This document shows positions 6,284 to 12,260 of a stretch of 12,260 bases of DNA, piece by piece. The translations under genes and the position numbers were made by a program. Each line of letters opens with the position of its first letter. Position 1 is the stretch's first letter. The notes beneath the pieces were generated by a model. It did no database searches, was not told where the DNA came from, and saw only the letters and a list, made by a program, of their open reading frames with translations. The DNA is from Bacteroidales bacterium UBA1237. GTDB lineage: Bacteria; Bacteroidota; Bacteroidia; Bacteroidales; UBA932. The stretch covers positions 1 through 12,260 of the forward strand of contig DBWN01000146.1 in assembly GCA_002308935.1 (NCBI GenBank), given 5' to 3'.

Positions 6284-7453
6284 TCAGTTAGTCGGGAAGT
6301 TCAGATTCTGGAACGCCCCCTTGAGTCTGGGAAGGACGGTCAGAGGGAGGAAGAGGAAGATGAGCAGATGTATTGTCTCCGGCCACCATCCTGCAAAGCC
6401 GCTCCCGAAATACACTTCCTGAACATAGAAGAGGTAATAATGCCTGAGGGGGAACGCTGCGGACCATCCTTGGATGAAGGGAGGCAGTGCTTCCACCGGC
6501 AGTGTGAATCCCGTAAGAGAGAATCCTAGCACACTGTATAGAGCGCCTACACTGAGGGCCAATCTCGGTATGGGCAGGCATCCTATTATGAATATCGCGA
6601 GGCTTTCACAAGCAAGCACCATCAGTATCATGGCCAGGAACATGTTCCAGATTGAGCCTGCGATAGGGAAGTGCATCCAGTGATAGAGGAGAAGCACTAT
6701 AGCAAGTCCTATCGCCGAGAAGAGCACCGTATAAACTATCATCTTCCCCAGAAGTGCGTCCAGGATGGACCCTTCGGTTGTCTTCAGCAGTTGTTTTGAT
6801 GTTCCGTATTTGAGTTCAGCTCCAAGTGAATAGATGAACACCAGGATGATTATGAGCTCAAGCATTCCGGGAAGCATCATGTTGGTCAGGTAGTATCCGT
6901 AATTGGTGGTGGTGTTTCCGATCTGGTGTGTGTCTATGTTAATTGGTTGGATACGTCCCATTATCTCCCTTTCGTTCACTCCTTTCGCTCTCAGGAATTC
7001 ACGCTGGACGGCACCGTTGGTGAGGTTGATCATCGTAAGAATATCCTTGTATGCCAAGGCTCCTCCCACGAAATACAGTCCGTTGAGATAGTATGTGAAT
7101 ACAGGCCTGCGGTTGGCGCTGACATCAGCGTACATGCCTTCGGGGATGACACAAATCGAAGTTATCTTCCCGCTCATCATCGCTTCTCTCGCTTCCTCGA
7201 AACTGTCGAACATCACGGTTTTCCCGAGTTGGGTGGCGTCCATCTGCTGGACGAAGTTCCTGGACATGGAGGAATTGTCGTTGTCAACGATCCCTATAGG
7301 CAGGTCATGGGGAAGACCGTCCCTGAAGAAAGTGAGGAAGAATATGGCACAGAAGGTTATTGAACCGATCGAACCCAGAAGATACGCCGGCCTTTGCCGG
7401 AATATCCTGAGTTCCCTCAGCACGACAGCCTTTATGTTATTCCATGTACTCAT
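6284..7453 (-). CDS. ABC-2 type transporter permease (first of pair)
   Basis: This 389-residue inner-membrane protein is a paralogue of the downstream permease. It starts with a cytoplasmic segment (MSTWNNIKAVVLRELRIFRQRP), the usual ABC-2 entry motif with an amphipathic RELRIFRQRP helix. One transmembrane helix (about 24-44) and a periplasmic domain to about residue 190 follow, with PIGIVDNDNSSMSRNFVQQMDAT at its start, as in YhhJ-like proteins. Five more hydrophobic segments lie between about 195 and 375 (LELIIILVFIYSLGAELKYGT, LALSVGALYSVLGFSLTGFTLP, HLLIFLFLPLTVLP). The GAELKYGTSKQLL stretch after the second helix is characteristic of the family. It lies 10 bp after the adaptor gene and 10 bp before the second permease, so cotranscription is nearly certain. 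No nucleotide-binding domain is fused to it or adjacent. Confidence 0.9.
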   Translation of the reverse strand: MSTWNNIKAVVLRELRIFRQRPAYLLGSIGSITFCAIFFLTFFRDGLPHDLPIGIVDNDNSSMSRNFVQQMDATQLGKTVMFDSFEEAREAMMSGKITSICVIPEGMYADVSANRRPVFTYYLNGLYFVGGALAYKDILTMINLTNGAVQREFLRAKGVNEREIMGRIQPINIDTHQIGNTTTNYGYYLTNMMLPGMLELIIILVFIYSLGAELKYGTSKQLLKTTEGSILDALLGKMIVYTVLFSAIGLAIVLLLYHWMHFPIAGSIWNMFLAMILMVLACESLAIFIIGCLPIPRLALSVGALYSVLGFSLTGFTLPVEALPPFIQGWSAAFPLRHYYLFYVQEVYFGSGFAGWWPETIHLLIFLFLPLTVLPRLKGAFQNLNFPTN

Positions 7454-7463
7454 TTCGGTCGGT

Positions 7464-8459
7464 TTATTTCCTGTCTTTCAGAATTACGGTCATTCCGGGG
7501 TAAATGCCTTCAATGTACTCTGTGGGCACGGCCCTTACTTCAAATGTCTTGGCATCGTACATGCCGGTCTCCTTCGTTGCTTTCCATGTGGCGTAGGATT
7601 CTCTGACGGCACGGTAGGAAACCGTTGCTTCGAAAGTCTTGCCGTCAAGAGCGGGCACTTCTACGGTAATCTTGTCTCCCTGCTTGAGTCCGTGGAGATA
7701 GTCCTCCCTTACGTTGAAGGTCAGCCAGATGTCGGTAAGGTCGGTCACTGTCATGATAGGGGATCCCTGTCCCACCAGTTCACCTACCTTGGGGAATGTT
7801 GCCGAAATGATTCCGTCAGAAGGAGATGTAAGGTACAGCTCTCCCAGATATCCTTCGACTTCCTGAAGTGCTCCCTGTGCCCTGTCCACAAGGCCTTCAG
7901 CGGCTTCTTTTTCCTCAGCCCTGGCTCCGTTTACCGCCATATCATATTGGCTCTTCGCTGCCTTCGTCTGAGCTACTGACGCGTCATATTTGGCCTTGGT
8001 CTCATCGTATTTCTGGGCGGAGATGACTTTCTGGTCATAGAGCCTCTGGACCCTTTCGAAAGACTTCTTCATCACGTCCTCCTGGACTACAGCCTGCTGC
8101 CAGAGTTCATATGCACCTGTTATCTGCTCTTGCCTTGCACCGTTTCTTGCCATGCTCCTTTGGGCCCTCGCCGAGGTGAGTGCTCCCTGAGCCTGTGCGA
8201 GTTTGGCTCTGACTTCAGGAGAGTCGATGTACACTACGGTGTCACCCTTGTGGACCATCTGACCTTCTCTGACGTACAACTGCTCCACTCTTCCGGGGAC
8301 CTTGCCGGAGACGCGGTATTCGCTGGCCTCAACTTCCCCTTGGATGACGATGGGCTTGGGTTTGGAGACAAGATATCCCAAAAGTGCTATTATCACTATT
8401 ATTGCGAGCAATGCCGCTATTCCTATAATCAGATTGTAGGTTTTCTTTTCTTTGGCCAT
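7464..8459 (-). CDS. HlyD-family periplasmic adaptor (membrane fusion protein)
   Basis: This 331-residue protein is a membrane fusion protein that would bridge the inner-membrane permeases and the TolC-like channel. It has a short cytoplasmic start, an N-terminal anchor (about residues 9-31, LIIGIAALLAIIVIIALLGYLV), then the first barrel/lipoyl half (EASEYRVSGKVPGRVEQLYVREGQMVHKGDTVVYID). A long alpha-hairpin (about 80-205) and the second lipoyl half (LYLTSPSDGIISATFPKVGELVGQGSPIMTV) follow, then a beta domain to the end. The hairpin carries two NGAR(Q/A)E-type motifs, one on each arm (RNGARQEQ and NGARAEEK), a pattern familiar from the YbhG/YhiI adaptors of ABC-2 exporters. Length and domain order are normal. 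The gene lies 39 bp after the channel gene and 10 bp before the first permease. Confidence 0.93.
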   Translation of the reverse strand: MAKEKKTYNLIIGIAALLAIIVIIALLGYLVSKPKPIVIQGEVEASEYRVSGKVPGRVEQLYVREGQMVHKGDTVVYIDSPEVRAKLAQAQGALTSARAQRSMARNGARQEQITGAYELWQQAVVQEDVMKKSFERVQRLYDQKVISAQKYDETKAKYDASVAQTKAAKSQYDMAVNGARAEEKEAAEGLVDRAQGALQEVEGYLGELYLTSPSDGIISATFPKVGELVGQGSPIMTVTDLTDIWLTFNVREDYLHGLKQGDKITVEVPALDGKTFEATVSYRAVRESYATWKATKETGMYDAKTFEVRAVPTEYIEGIYPGMTVILKDRK

Positions 8460-8498
8460 GGTATATTGTTTTTTTCTTTGTCAGTTGATAAAAAATAA

Positions 8499-10022
8499 TC
8501 AGTCATTCTGGAGAGAGGAACCGTTAGAATAGCAACCTTCGGCTTTGCGGAGGTTGACTGCATTCATTTGAAGCTCGATGCCCGCGTCGATATATTCCGA
8601 GTGCGCCTGCAGCCAGGCGGTCTGGGCAGCGAGAGCGGTATTCGCCTCAATCACTCCTTCTTCGAATCCGATGGTGGCGACCCTCATGTTCTCTTCGGCA
8701 TTCTCGAGATTGCTTTCTGCCATACGCAGATGTTCGTAAGCTTCTTCCCTCTGCTTCCTGAGTTGTGTGACCTGCAAGTTGATCAGATCCTTGGCGTCAT
8801 CAAGCTGAAGTCTGTACAGGGAGGCTTCCGTCTTTGCTTTCCTGGTTTTCTGTATGGCTTCAAAGCCGTGGAAAATGGGGATGTTCACCATCACACCGGC
8901 ACTGACCATTCCGCCGAACTTGTGGCTGAACCCATGATAAAGATTGGGATTGGTTACGATATAATTGGCAGTAAGGGCGATTTGCGGCATCATGTCCGCT
9001 CTTGCCACGTCCACTTTCCCTTCATATATCTGCGAAGCAAGTTCAAGGCTCTTAGTCTCAGCCCTGTCCGCGTATATGTCATCGAGATTCTTTTCTTCCA
9101 GCATCTCGGGAAGGGGAATGTCGGAGAGGGTCTCGTCGGCAAGGGTTATATCGGAATCAAGAGGAAGCCCGATCTCTTTGCAAAGGAGCATTTTTGCGAG
9201 TGTCAGTCCATTGTTGGCCTTTGTGAGCAGCATGTCCGCCTCATTGGCCTTGACTTTTATCTGGAGGGCATCGGATTCTGTGGCGACACCTTCCTTTACT
9301 GCTACGGCCACATCGTTCTCCATCTTGTGAAGAAGGTCGGCATATGACTCCGCAAGTTCTTTCTTGTTCGCCACAGAAACAATCTGCCAATATGCTTGGT
9401 CGACTTCCACGAGGATTTCCTCGTATTTCTGGTCATATTGTGTCCTGGACAGTTCCTCTGCCAGCTTGGCGATCCTGTTTGCGGCGATTATCTTTCCTCC
9501 GACAAAGACTGGCTGTTGAGCGCTTATCACACCTGCGGCGATATTCTTGATATCAATCGTGAACAGGTCGTTGACGGAACTTCCGATCTGGTTGATGGCG
9601 GCGGAATAGTCCATCTGCTGAAGCCCGGCAATGAACTGCTGGATGTCAGGATTCGACATTATCTGTTGGGCGATTTCCGGTTTGCTCTGGATAAGCTGCA
9701 TCAGCTCCTGCATCTTCTGGTCCTTTATCCCCTGGATGGTTGTTCCGGCATTCTGGAGATTGTTGGACATGTCCTTGCTCAGAAGGGAGAGGTCGCGGCT
9801 GTTGTGAATGTAAGCACCCGTGGCGGACACCTTCGGGAAATAATTCGCCAGAGCGATCTTGCGGTCGTAACCCGCCATTTCGACTTTTGCCCTGGCTTGC
9901 TCAAGGTCGCGGTTGCTCTCAATCGCCATTTGGCGGCATTCTTCCAGAGTCAGAGTCTGGGCTGTCAATGAAGCCGGCATGAAGGCAAGCGACAATGCGA
10001 TCAGTAGGATCTGTTTTCTCAT
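8499..10022 (-). CDS. TolC-like outer-membrane efflux protein
   Basis: This is a 507-residue outer-membrane factor and the first gene of the exporter operon. It begins with a Sec signal peptide (MRKQILLIALSLAFMPASLTA, cleavage likely near residue 21) and continues into TLTLEECRQMAIESNRDLEQARAKVEMA, the typical first helix of an outer-membrane efflux protein repeat. The second repeat starts around residues 300-330. Long amphipathic helices (for example IQKTRKAKTEASLYRLQLDDAKDLINLQVTQLRKQREEAYEHLRMAESNLENAEENM) fit the periplasmic tunnel. Between the first two predicted barrel strands, about residues 80-143, there is a long Gln/Met-rich helical stretch (QKMQELMQLIQ, IAQQIMSNPDIQQFIAGLQQM) where TolC has a short extracellular loop, so this one may have an enlarged cap. 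The trimer would form the exit duct for cargo moved by the downstream genes. Confidence 0.93.
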   Translation of the reverse strand: MRKQILLIALSLAFMPASLTAQTLTLEECRQMAIESNRDLEQARAKVEMAGYDRKIALANYFPKVSATGAYIHNSRDLSLLSKDMSNNLQNAGTTIQGIKDQKMQELMQLIQSKPEIAQQIMSNPDIQQFIAGLQQMDYSAAINQIGSSVNDLFTIDIKNIAAGVISAQQPVFVGGKIIAANRIAKLAEELSRTQYDQKYEEILVEVDQAYWQIVSVANKKELAESYADLLHKMENDVAVAVKEGVATESDALQIKVKANEADMLLTKANNGLTLAKMLLCKEIGLPLDSDITLADETLSDIPLPEMLEEKNLDDIYADRAETKSLELASQIYEGKVDVARADMMPQIALTANYIVTNPNLYHGFSHKFGGMVSAGVMVNIPIFHGFEAIQKTRKAKTEASLYRLQLDDAKDLINLQVTQLRKQREEAYEHLRMAESNLENAEENMRVATIGFEEGVIEANTALAAQTAWLQAHSEYIDAGIELQMNAVNLRKAEGCYSNGSSLQND

Positions 10023-10156
10023 AAGTTATTTTTGTCTTGTTTTTTACTTTGTCATGACGGAACCCGGGAGGTTTCCGCGGTATCGGAAGTATGCAAGAAA
10101 TTTGCCTAAAATGCTCTAAAAATGATTATAATTTCATCTTTTTGTTGTCAAAAAGT

Positions 10157-10175
10157 CGAATATTGCGAATAATTG
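10157..10175. repeat. Tandem direct repeat, candidate regulator site
   Basis: CGAATATTG (10157-10165) is followed immediately by CGAATAATTG (10166-10175), and a weaker third copy (AGAATC) follows at 10176-10181. The period is 9-10 bp, about one helical turn. Direct repeats are the usual target of AraC-family dimers. The site lies 135 bp from the pump start and 130 bp from the regulator start. Confidence 0.35.
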
Positions 10176-10253
10176 AGAATCAAGTATGGTTTTTGATACG
10201 TTTTATATGAATCCTTTCTGTATGCTTAGGTCTGTTTTTTCTTCAAGCAATTC

Positions 10254-10277
10254 CTGACATGACATGATGGGTGTCAG
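10254..10277. repeat. Inverted repeat upstream of AraC gene
   Basis: CTGACA (10254-10259) and TGTCAG (10272-10277) are perfect inverted arms separated by 12 bp. The left part also contains a direct repeat TGACATGACATG. It ends 28 bp before the regulator ATG, in the likely leader or promoter zone, and could be an operator or a leader hairpin. Confidence 0.35.
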
Positions 10278-10305
10278 AAAGGCATTATTTTAATATTAAA
10301 GCAGT

Positions 10306-11217
10306 ATGAAGAACAATCTTCCGCAAAAAATCGATATCCGTAAATTCAAGAGCCTTTTCGATCTTGAGTATGATGCGGAACTAGGTGATGACTTTTTCAT
10401 CGCAGACATTAGATACGATGAGTCAATGAAGGAGATCCTCCATCCCGTGAGGTTCGACGGTTTTCTGGCTATTTTCTGTATCAGCGGTGGTCTGACGGTG
10501 GACATCAACCTCAATACTTATGAAATGGAGAGCAATTCATTTCTTTTCACCGTACCCCAATCCATAATCAGAGTAGGGGACTACGGCAGCGATGTGAAGG
10601 ATCTGCATTTCATTCTTGTTGCGATGTCCTCTGAATTCATGACGGGCATCAGGCTGGACTTCACGAAGATGTTCAACGAATCCATAAGGGTCCTTGACAA
10701 TCCTTGTATCAAACTTGAAGGGCATGACCTGGAAATATGCAAGCAGTATCTGTATCTGGCGACAGACATCCTCAATTATGATATATCGCAGAAGAAACCC
10801 GCTGTAGGCTATTTGATTTCCTCAATTTGCCATGTGATGGTTTCGGTTTGGGAAAAGAAGATAAGCGAGGCCCAGAAAACCATCCAGACATCATCTCCAA
10901 GAGCGAAGATGATATTCGAGCAGTTCCTTCATCTCGTATCAGAGTACCACACAAAGGAAAGGAACCTCGGATTCTATTCCCAGAGGCTTTGCCTTACTCC
11001 TAAATATCTGAGCAAACTGGTGAAGAATGTAAGCGGACGGTCCGCATCTGACTGGATTGACTCTTTTGTCATCCTTGAGGCCAAAAATATGCTCCGCTAT
11101 TCGGATGCCTCGATCAAGGAGATAGTGTACAATCTCAACTTTCCGAACCAGAGCGTGTTCTATAAATTTTTCAAAGCGAATCCCGGCTTGACCCCCAGCC
11201 AATACCGAAAAGGATAA
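10306..11217 (+). CDS. AraC-family transcriptional regulator
   Basis: This 303-residue regulator has two parts. The N-terminal region (about residues 25-115, with GFLAIFCISGGLTVDINLNTYEMESNSFLFTVPQ) has the look of the cupin-type ligand or dimerisation domain common in AraC proteins of Bacteroidetes. The C-terminal region (about 201-301) is the double helix-turn-helix. The first HTH lies around LGFYSQRLCLTPKYLSKLVKNVSGRSASDWI and the second around SIKEIVYNLNFPNQSVFYKFFKANPGLTPSQYR, which ends in the family-typical F-K--PG-TP--YR sequence. It is transcribed away from the exporter operon across a 283-bp gap, which suggests it controls that operon in response to a small molecule. No terminator is clear after it. 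The start at 10306 is the first Met of the ORF and gives a full-length protein. Confidence 0.93.
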   Translation: MKNNLPQKIDIRKFKSLFDLEYDAELGDDFFIADIRYDESMKEILHPVRFDGFLAIFCISGGLTVDINLNTYEMESNSFLFTVPQSIIRVGDYGSDVKDLHFILVAMSSEFMTGIRLDFTKMFNESIRVLDNPCIKLEGHDLEICKQYLYLATDILNYDISQKKPAVGYLISSICHVMVSVWEKKISEAQKTIQTSSPRAKMIFEQFLHLVSEYHTKERNLGFYSQRLCLTPKYLSKLVKNVSGRSASDWIDSFVILEAKNMLRYSDASIKEIVYNLNFPNQSVFYKFFKANPGLTPSQYRKG

Positions 11218-11304
11218 GAAAATTGCCAATAATTTCTAAAAGGTTTTATATTAATAAATTATAAGTTGGAGGGCCGAGCAAGTTGATATTTTTTACAAAA
11301 GGGT

Positions 11305-11335
11305 ATTGTTAATACGATTTAAATGCTTACCTTTG
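11305..11335 (+). promoter_or_regulatory. Bacteroidetes-type promoter for small transcript
   Basis: ATTG at 11305-11308, a 19-bp spacer and TACCTTTG at 11328-11335 match the Bacteroidetes consensus. The bases after it (CACTCGG) would include the transcript start at about 11339-11342. The only downstream feature before the transporter is a short RNA-sized stretch closed by a terminator. Confidence 0.7.
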
Positions 11336-11339
11336 CACT

Positions 11340-11429
11340 CGGACATAAGAAAGTTTTTTTCATGTCTATTTGTTAAGTTCGTTTTATATATGGACCGGAG
11401 TTTTGGGGAAAGCTTCGGTCCTTCTTTTT
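11340..11429 (+). ncRNA. Putative small RNA or transporter leader, about 90 nt
   Basis: The interval lies between a consensus promoter and an intrinsic terminator. Its 5' part can form a hairpin, GGACAT (11341-11346) with ATGTCT (11362-11367), enclosing an A-rich arm opposite a T-rich arm; the 3' part is the terminator hairpin. The short ATG-initiated reading frames inside are unconvincing. It may be an independent sRNA, or an attenuated leader of the MFS transporter gene that starts 160 bp later. I do not recognise a known family. Confidence 0.42.
11392..11429 (+). terminator. Intrinsic terminator of the small transcript
   Basis: GGACCGGAG (11392-11400) pairs with CTTCGGTCC (11413-11421) over nine positions including one G-U pair. 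It can be extended inward by TTTT/AAAG around a GGGG loop. TTCTTTTT follows at 11422-11429. Confidence 0.82.
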
Positions 11430-11512
11430 GTCCGGAAGTCCCGTTTTCGCACCTGTTTTGCCGCCTTGCTTCTTTTCTGAAAGGATTTCCGATGTTTTTT
11501 TCTAAAAATAAT

Positions 11513-11520
11513 TAAATTTG
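11513..11520 (+). promoter_or_regulatory. -7 box for MFS transporter
   Basis: TAAATTTG at 11513-11520 matches TAnnTTTG and lies 69 bp before the transporter ATG. The -33 region is poor (GATG at 11491-11494, 18-bp spacer). The leader contains a hairpin, GTCGCCTT with AAGCGGC and one bulge (about 11528-11547). Confidence 0.5.
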
Positions 11521-11589
11521 TAGAAATGTCGCCTTATGCGAAGCGGCAGCTGAGTAGCCAATAACAATCAAATTCAAATATTATCTCAC

Positions 11590-12260
11590 ATGGCAAAGAA
11601 AAGTACCAATCTTGTGGCAGTCATCACGATGTTTTTCCTCTTCGCGATGATTGCATTCGTAACCAACATGGCCGCTCCTGTTGGCAACATCTGGACAATG
11701 GACGATGCTGTAGGAAACAATCCTGCACTCGGCTTCATGGGCAACTTCATGAACTTCCTGGCTTACCTCTTCATGGGTATCCCTGCCGGAAACATGCTGA
11801 CAAAGGTCGGTTACAAGAAGACAGCCCTCATCGCCATCGCAGTAGGTGTTGTCGGTCTGCTTGTCCAGTACCTCTCCGGCTTCAGTTCCGGTGTCCCCGG
11901 TTTCTGCATCTACCTGCTGGGCGCATTCGTTTGCGGTCTTTGCGTATGTATGCTGAATACTGTGGTCAACCCTATGCTGAACCTCATTGGTGGAGGCGGT
12001 ACTAAGGGTAATCAGCTCCTTCAGCTCGGAGGCGCCTGCAACTCTTTGGCCGGAACCATCGCTCCTATCATGGTAGGATCCTTTGTCGGAGCTATCACCA
12101 AAAGCACGAAGATCATTGAGGTCAGCCCTATGCTGTTCGGTGCCATCGCTATCTTCGTAGTAGCCTTCATCATTATCTATTTCGTCAAGATTGAGGAACC
12201 TCATCAGAGGAAGGCTGACGCCGCTGCCAAGAAGGATGAACACAGCCCTTGGAGCTTCCG
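11590..12260 (+). CDS. Sugar-type MFS transporter (3'-truncated by window end)
   Basis: An ATG at 11590 opens a frame that stays open for 223 codons to the end of the window. The product begins MAKKSTNLVAVITMFFLFAM and shows about six transmembrane segments, the N-terminal half of a Major Facilitator protein. Segment 1 (about 8-30) contains the FFLFAMIAFVTNMAAPVGN pattern. A cytoplasmic loop LTKVGYKKT (about 75-83) stands at the place of the MFS loop 2-3 motif, with KK as the basic pair. GTKGNQLLQLGGACNSLAG is a polar stretch before segment 5. This is typical of sugar/H+ symporters of the FucP/GluP-like group common in Bacteroidetes, but the substrate is not determinable. A -7 box lies at 11513-11520. 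The start is supported by the preceding A/T-rich leader and by the first membrane helix beginning eight residues in. Confidence 0.88.
   Translation, partial: MAKKSTNLVAVITMFFLFAMIAFVTNMAAPVGNIWTMDDAVGNNPALGFMGNFMNFLAYLFMGIPAGNMLTKVGYKKTALIAIAVGVVGLLVQYLSGFSSGVPGFCIYLLGAFVCGLCVCMLNTVVNPMLNLIGGGGTKGNQLLQLGGACNSLAGTIAPIMVGSFVGAITKSTKIIEVSPMLFGAIAIFVVAFIIIYFVKIEEPHQRKADAAAKKDEHSPWSF

Larger units (their letters stand above)
10023..10305. promoter_or_regulatory. Divergent regulatory region between pump operon and AraC gene
   Basis: This AT-rich gap separates two genes read in opposite directions and should hold both promoters. I find no full TAnnTTTG box for either. For the regulator gene, TAGGTCTG at 10227-10234 is a one-mismatch -7 candidate. 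Two repeat clusters are visible and are listed separately: tandem CGAATA repeats at 10157-10175 and an inverted CTGACA/TGTCAG pair at 10254-10277. Either could bind the AraC-type protein. Confidence 0.5.

Noticed and set aside
7095..7979. Plus-strand ORF of 294 codons opposite the adaptor and first permease
   Set aside because: It crosses two well-supported minus-strand genes and their junction and shows no domain; it is a shadow frame.
8568..9347. Plus-strand ORF of 259 codons opposite the TolC-like gene
   Set aside because: It is fully antisense to a full-length outer-membrane efflux protein and has no recognisable motif.
11306..11515. Plus-strand ORF of 69 codons after the AraC gene
   Set aside because: It begins in the -33 region of a consensus promoter and runs through a strong terminator; its sequence has no protein-like features.
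11581..12243. Long minus-strand ORF of 220 codons, rich in Asp, Glu and His
   Set aside because: It is antisense to a clear MFS transporter frame on the plus strand, which stays open to the window end with membrane-helix sequence. The composition is the expected shadow of a hydrophobic gene.

Overview
The window looks like chromosomal DNA of a Bacteroidota (Bacteroidales-type) bacterium. The evidence is moderate GC, A-rich translation start regions without clear Shine-Dalgarno sites, several promoters of the Bacteroidetes type (TTTG or TTG, about 19-22 bp, then TAnnTTTG), tandem deoxynucleoside kinases, and a TolC-HlyD-ABC permease operon. The phylum is inferred from these features; no marker gene was available for a finer placement.

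Layout. (1) Positions 1-3193, plus strand: two paralogous deoxynucleoside kinases (the first lacks its 5' end), then a long-chain fatty-acid-CoA ligase-type enzyme. A near-consensus promoter lies between the kinases, so kinase 2 and the ligase can be transcribed on their own. (2) Positions 3197-3479: a self-contained rubredoxin unit with its own promoter, a 52-residue gene and a strong intrinsic terminator. (3) Positions 3521-4297: a ZIP-family metal transporter. (4) Positions 4298-4655: no protein gene, but rich in secondary structure. It holds a 10-bp inverted repeat ending in a T run, then a strong promoter, then about 230 bases that fold into a closed multi-branched RNA. This is the best candidate for an undescribed element. 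(5) Positions 4656-4847, minus strand: a small, very basic 63-residue protein with its own -7 box, just downstream of the terminator of the next operon. (6) Positions 4978-10022, minus strand: a four-gene export operon running TolC-like outer-membrane protein, HlyD-like adaptor, ABC-2 permease, ABC-2 permease, with no ATPase gene. (7) Positions 10306-11217, plus strand: a divergent AraC-family regulator, probably controlling the exporter. (8) Positions 11305-11429: a promoter and terminator about 90 nt apart, a small RNA or leader candidate. (9) From 11590 to the window end: the N-terminal half of a sugar-type MFS transporter.

How the parts may work together: the kinases salvage deoxynucleosides and the ligase activates fatty acids. 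The pump operon would form a tripartite envelope-spanning exporter, probably regulated by the divergent AraC protein, and must borrow or substitute for the missing ATPase. The region 4298-4850 packs terminators, promoters and an RNA candidate between convergent units.
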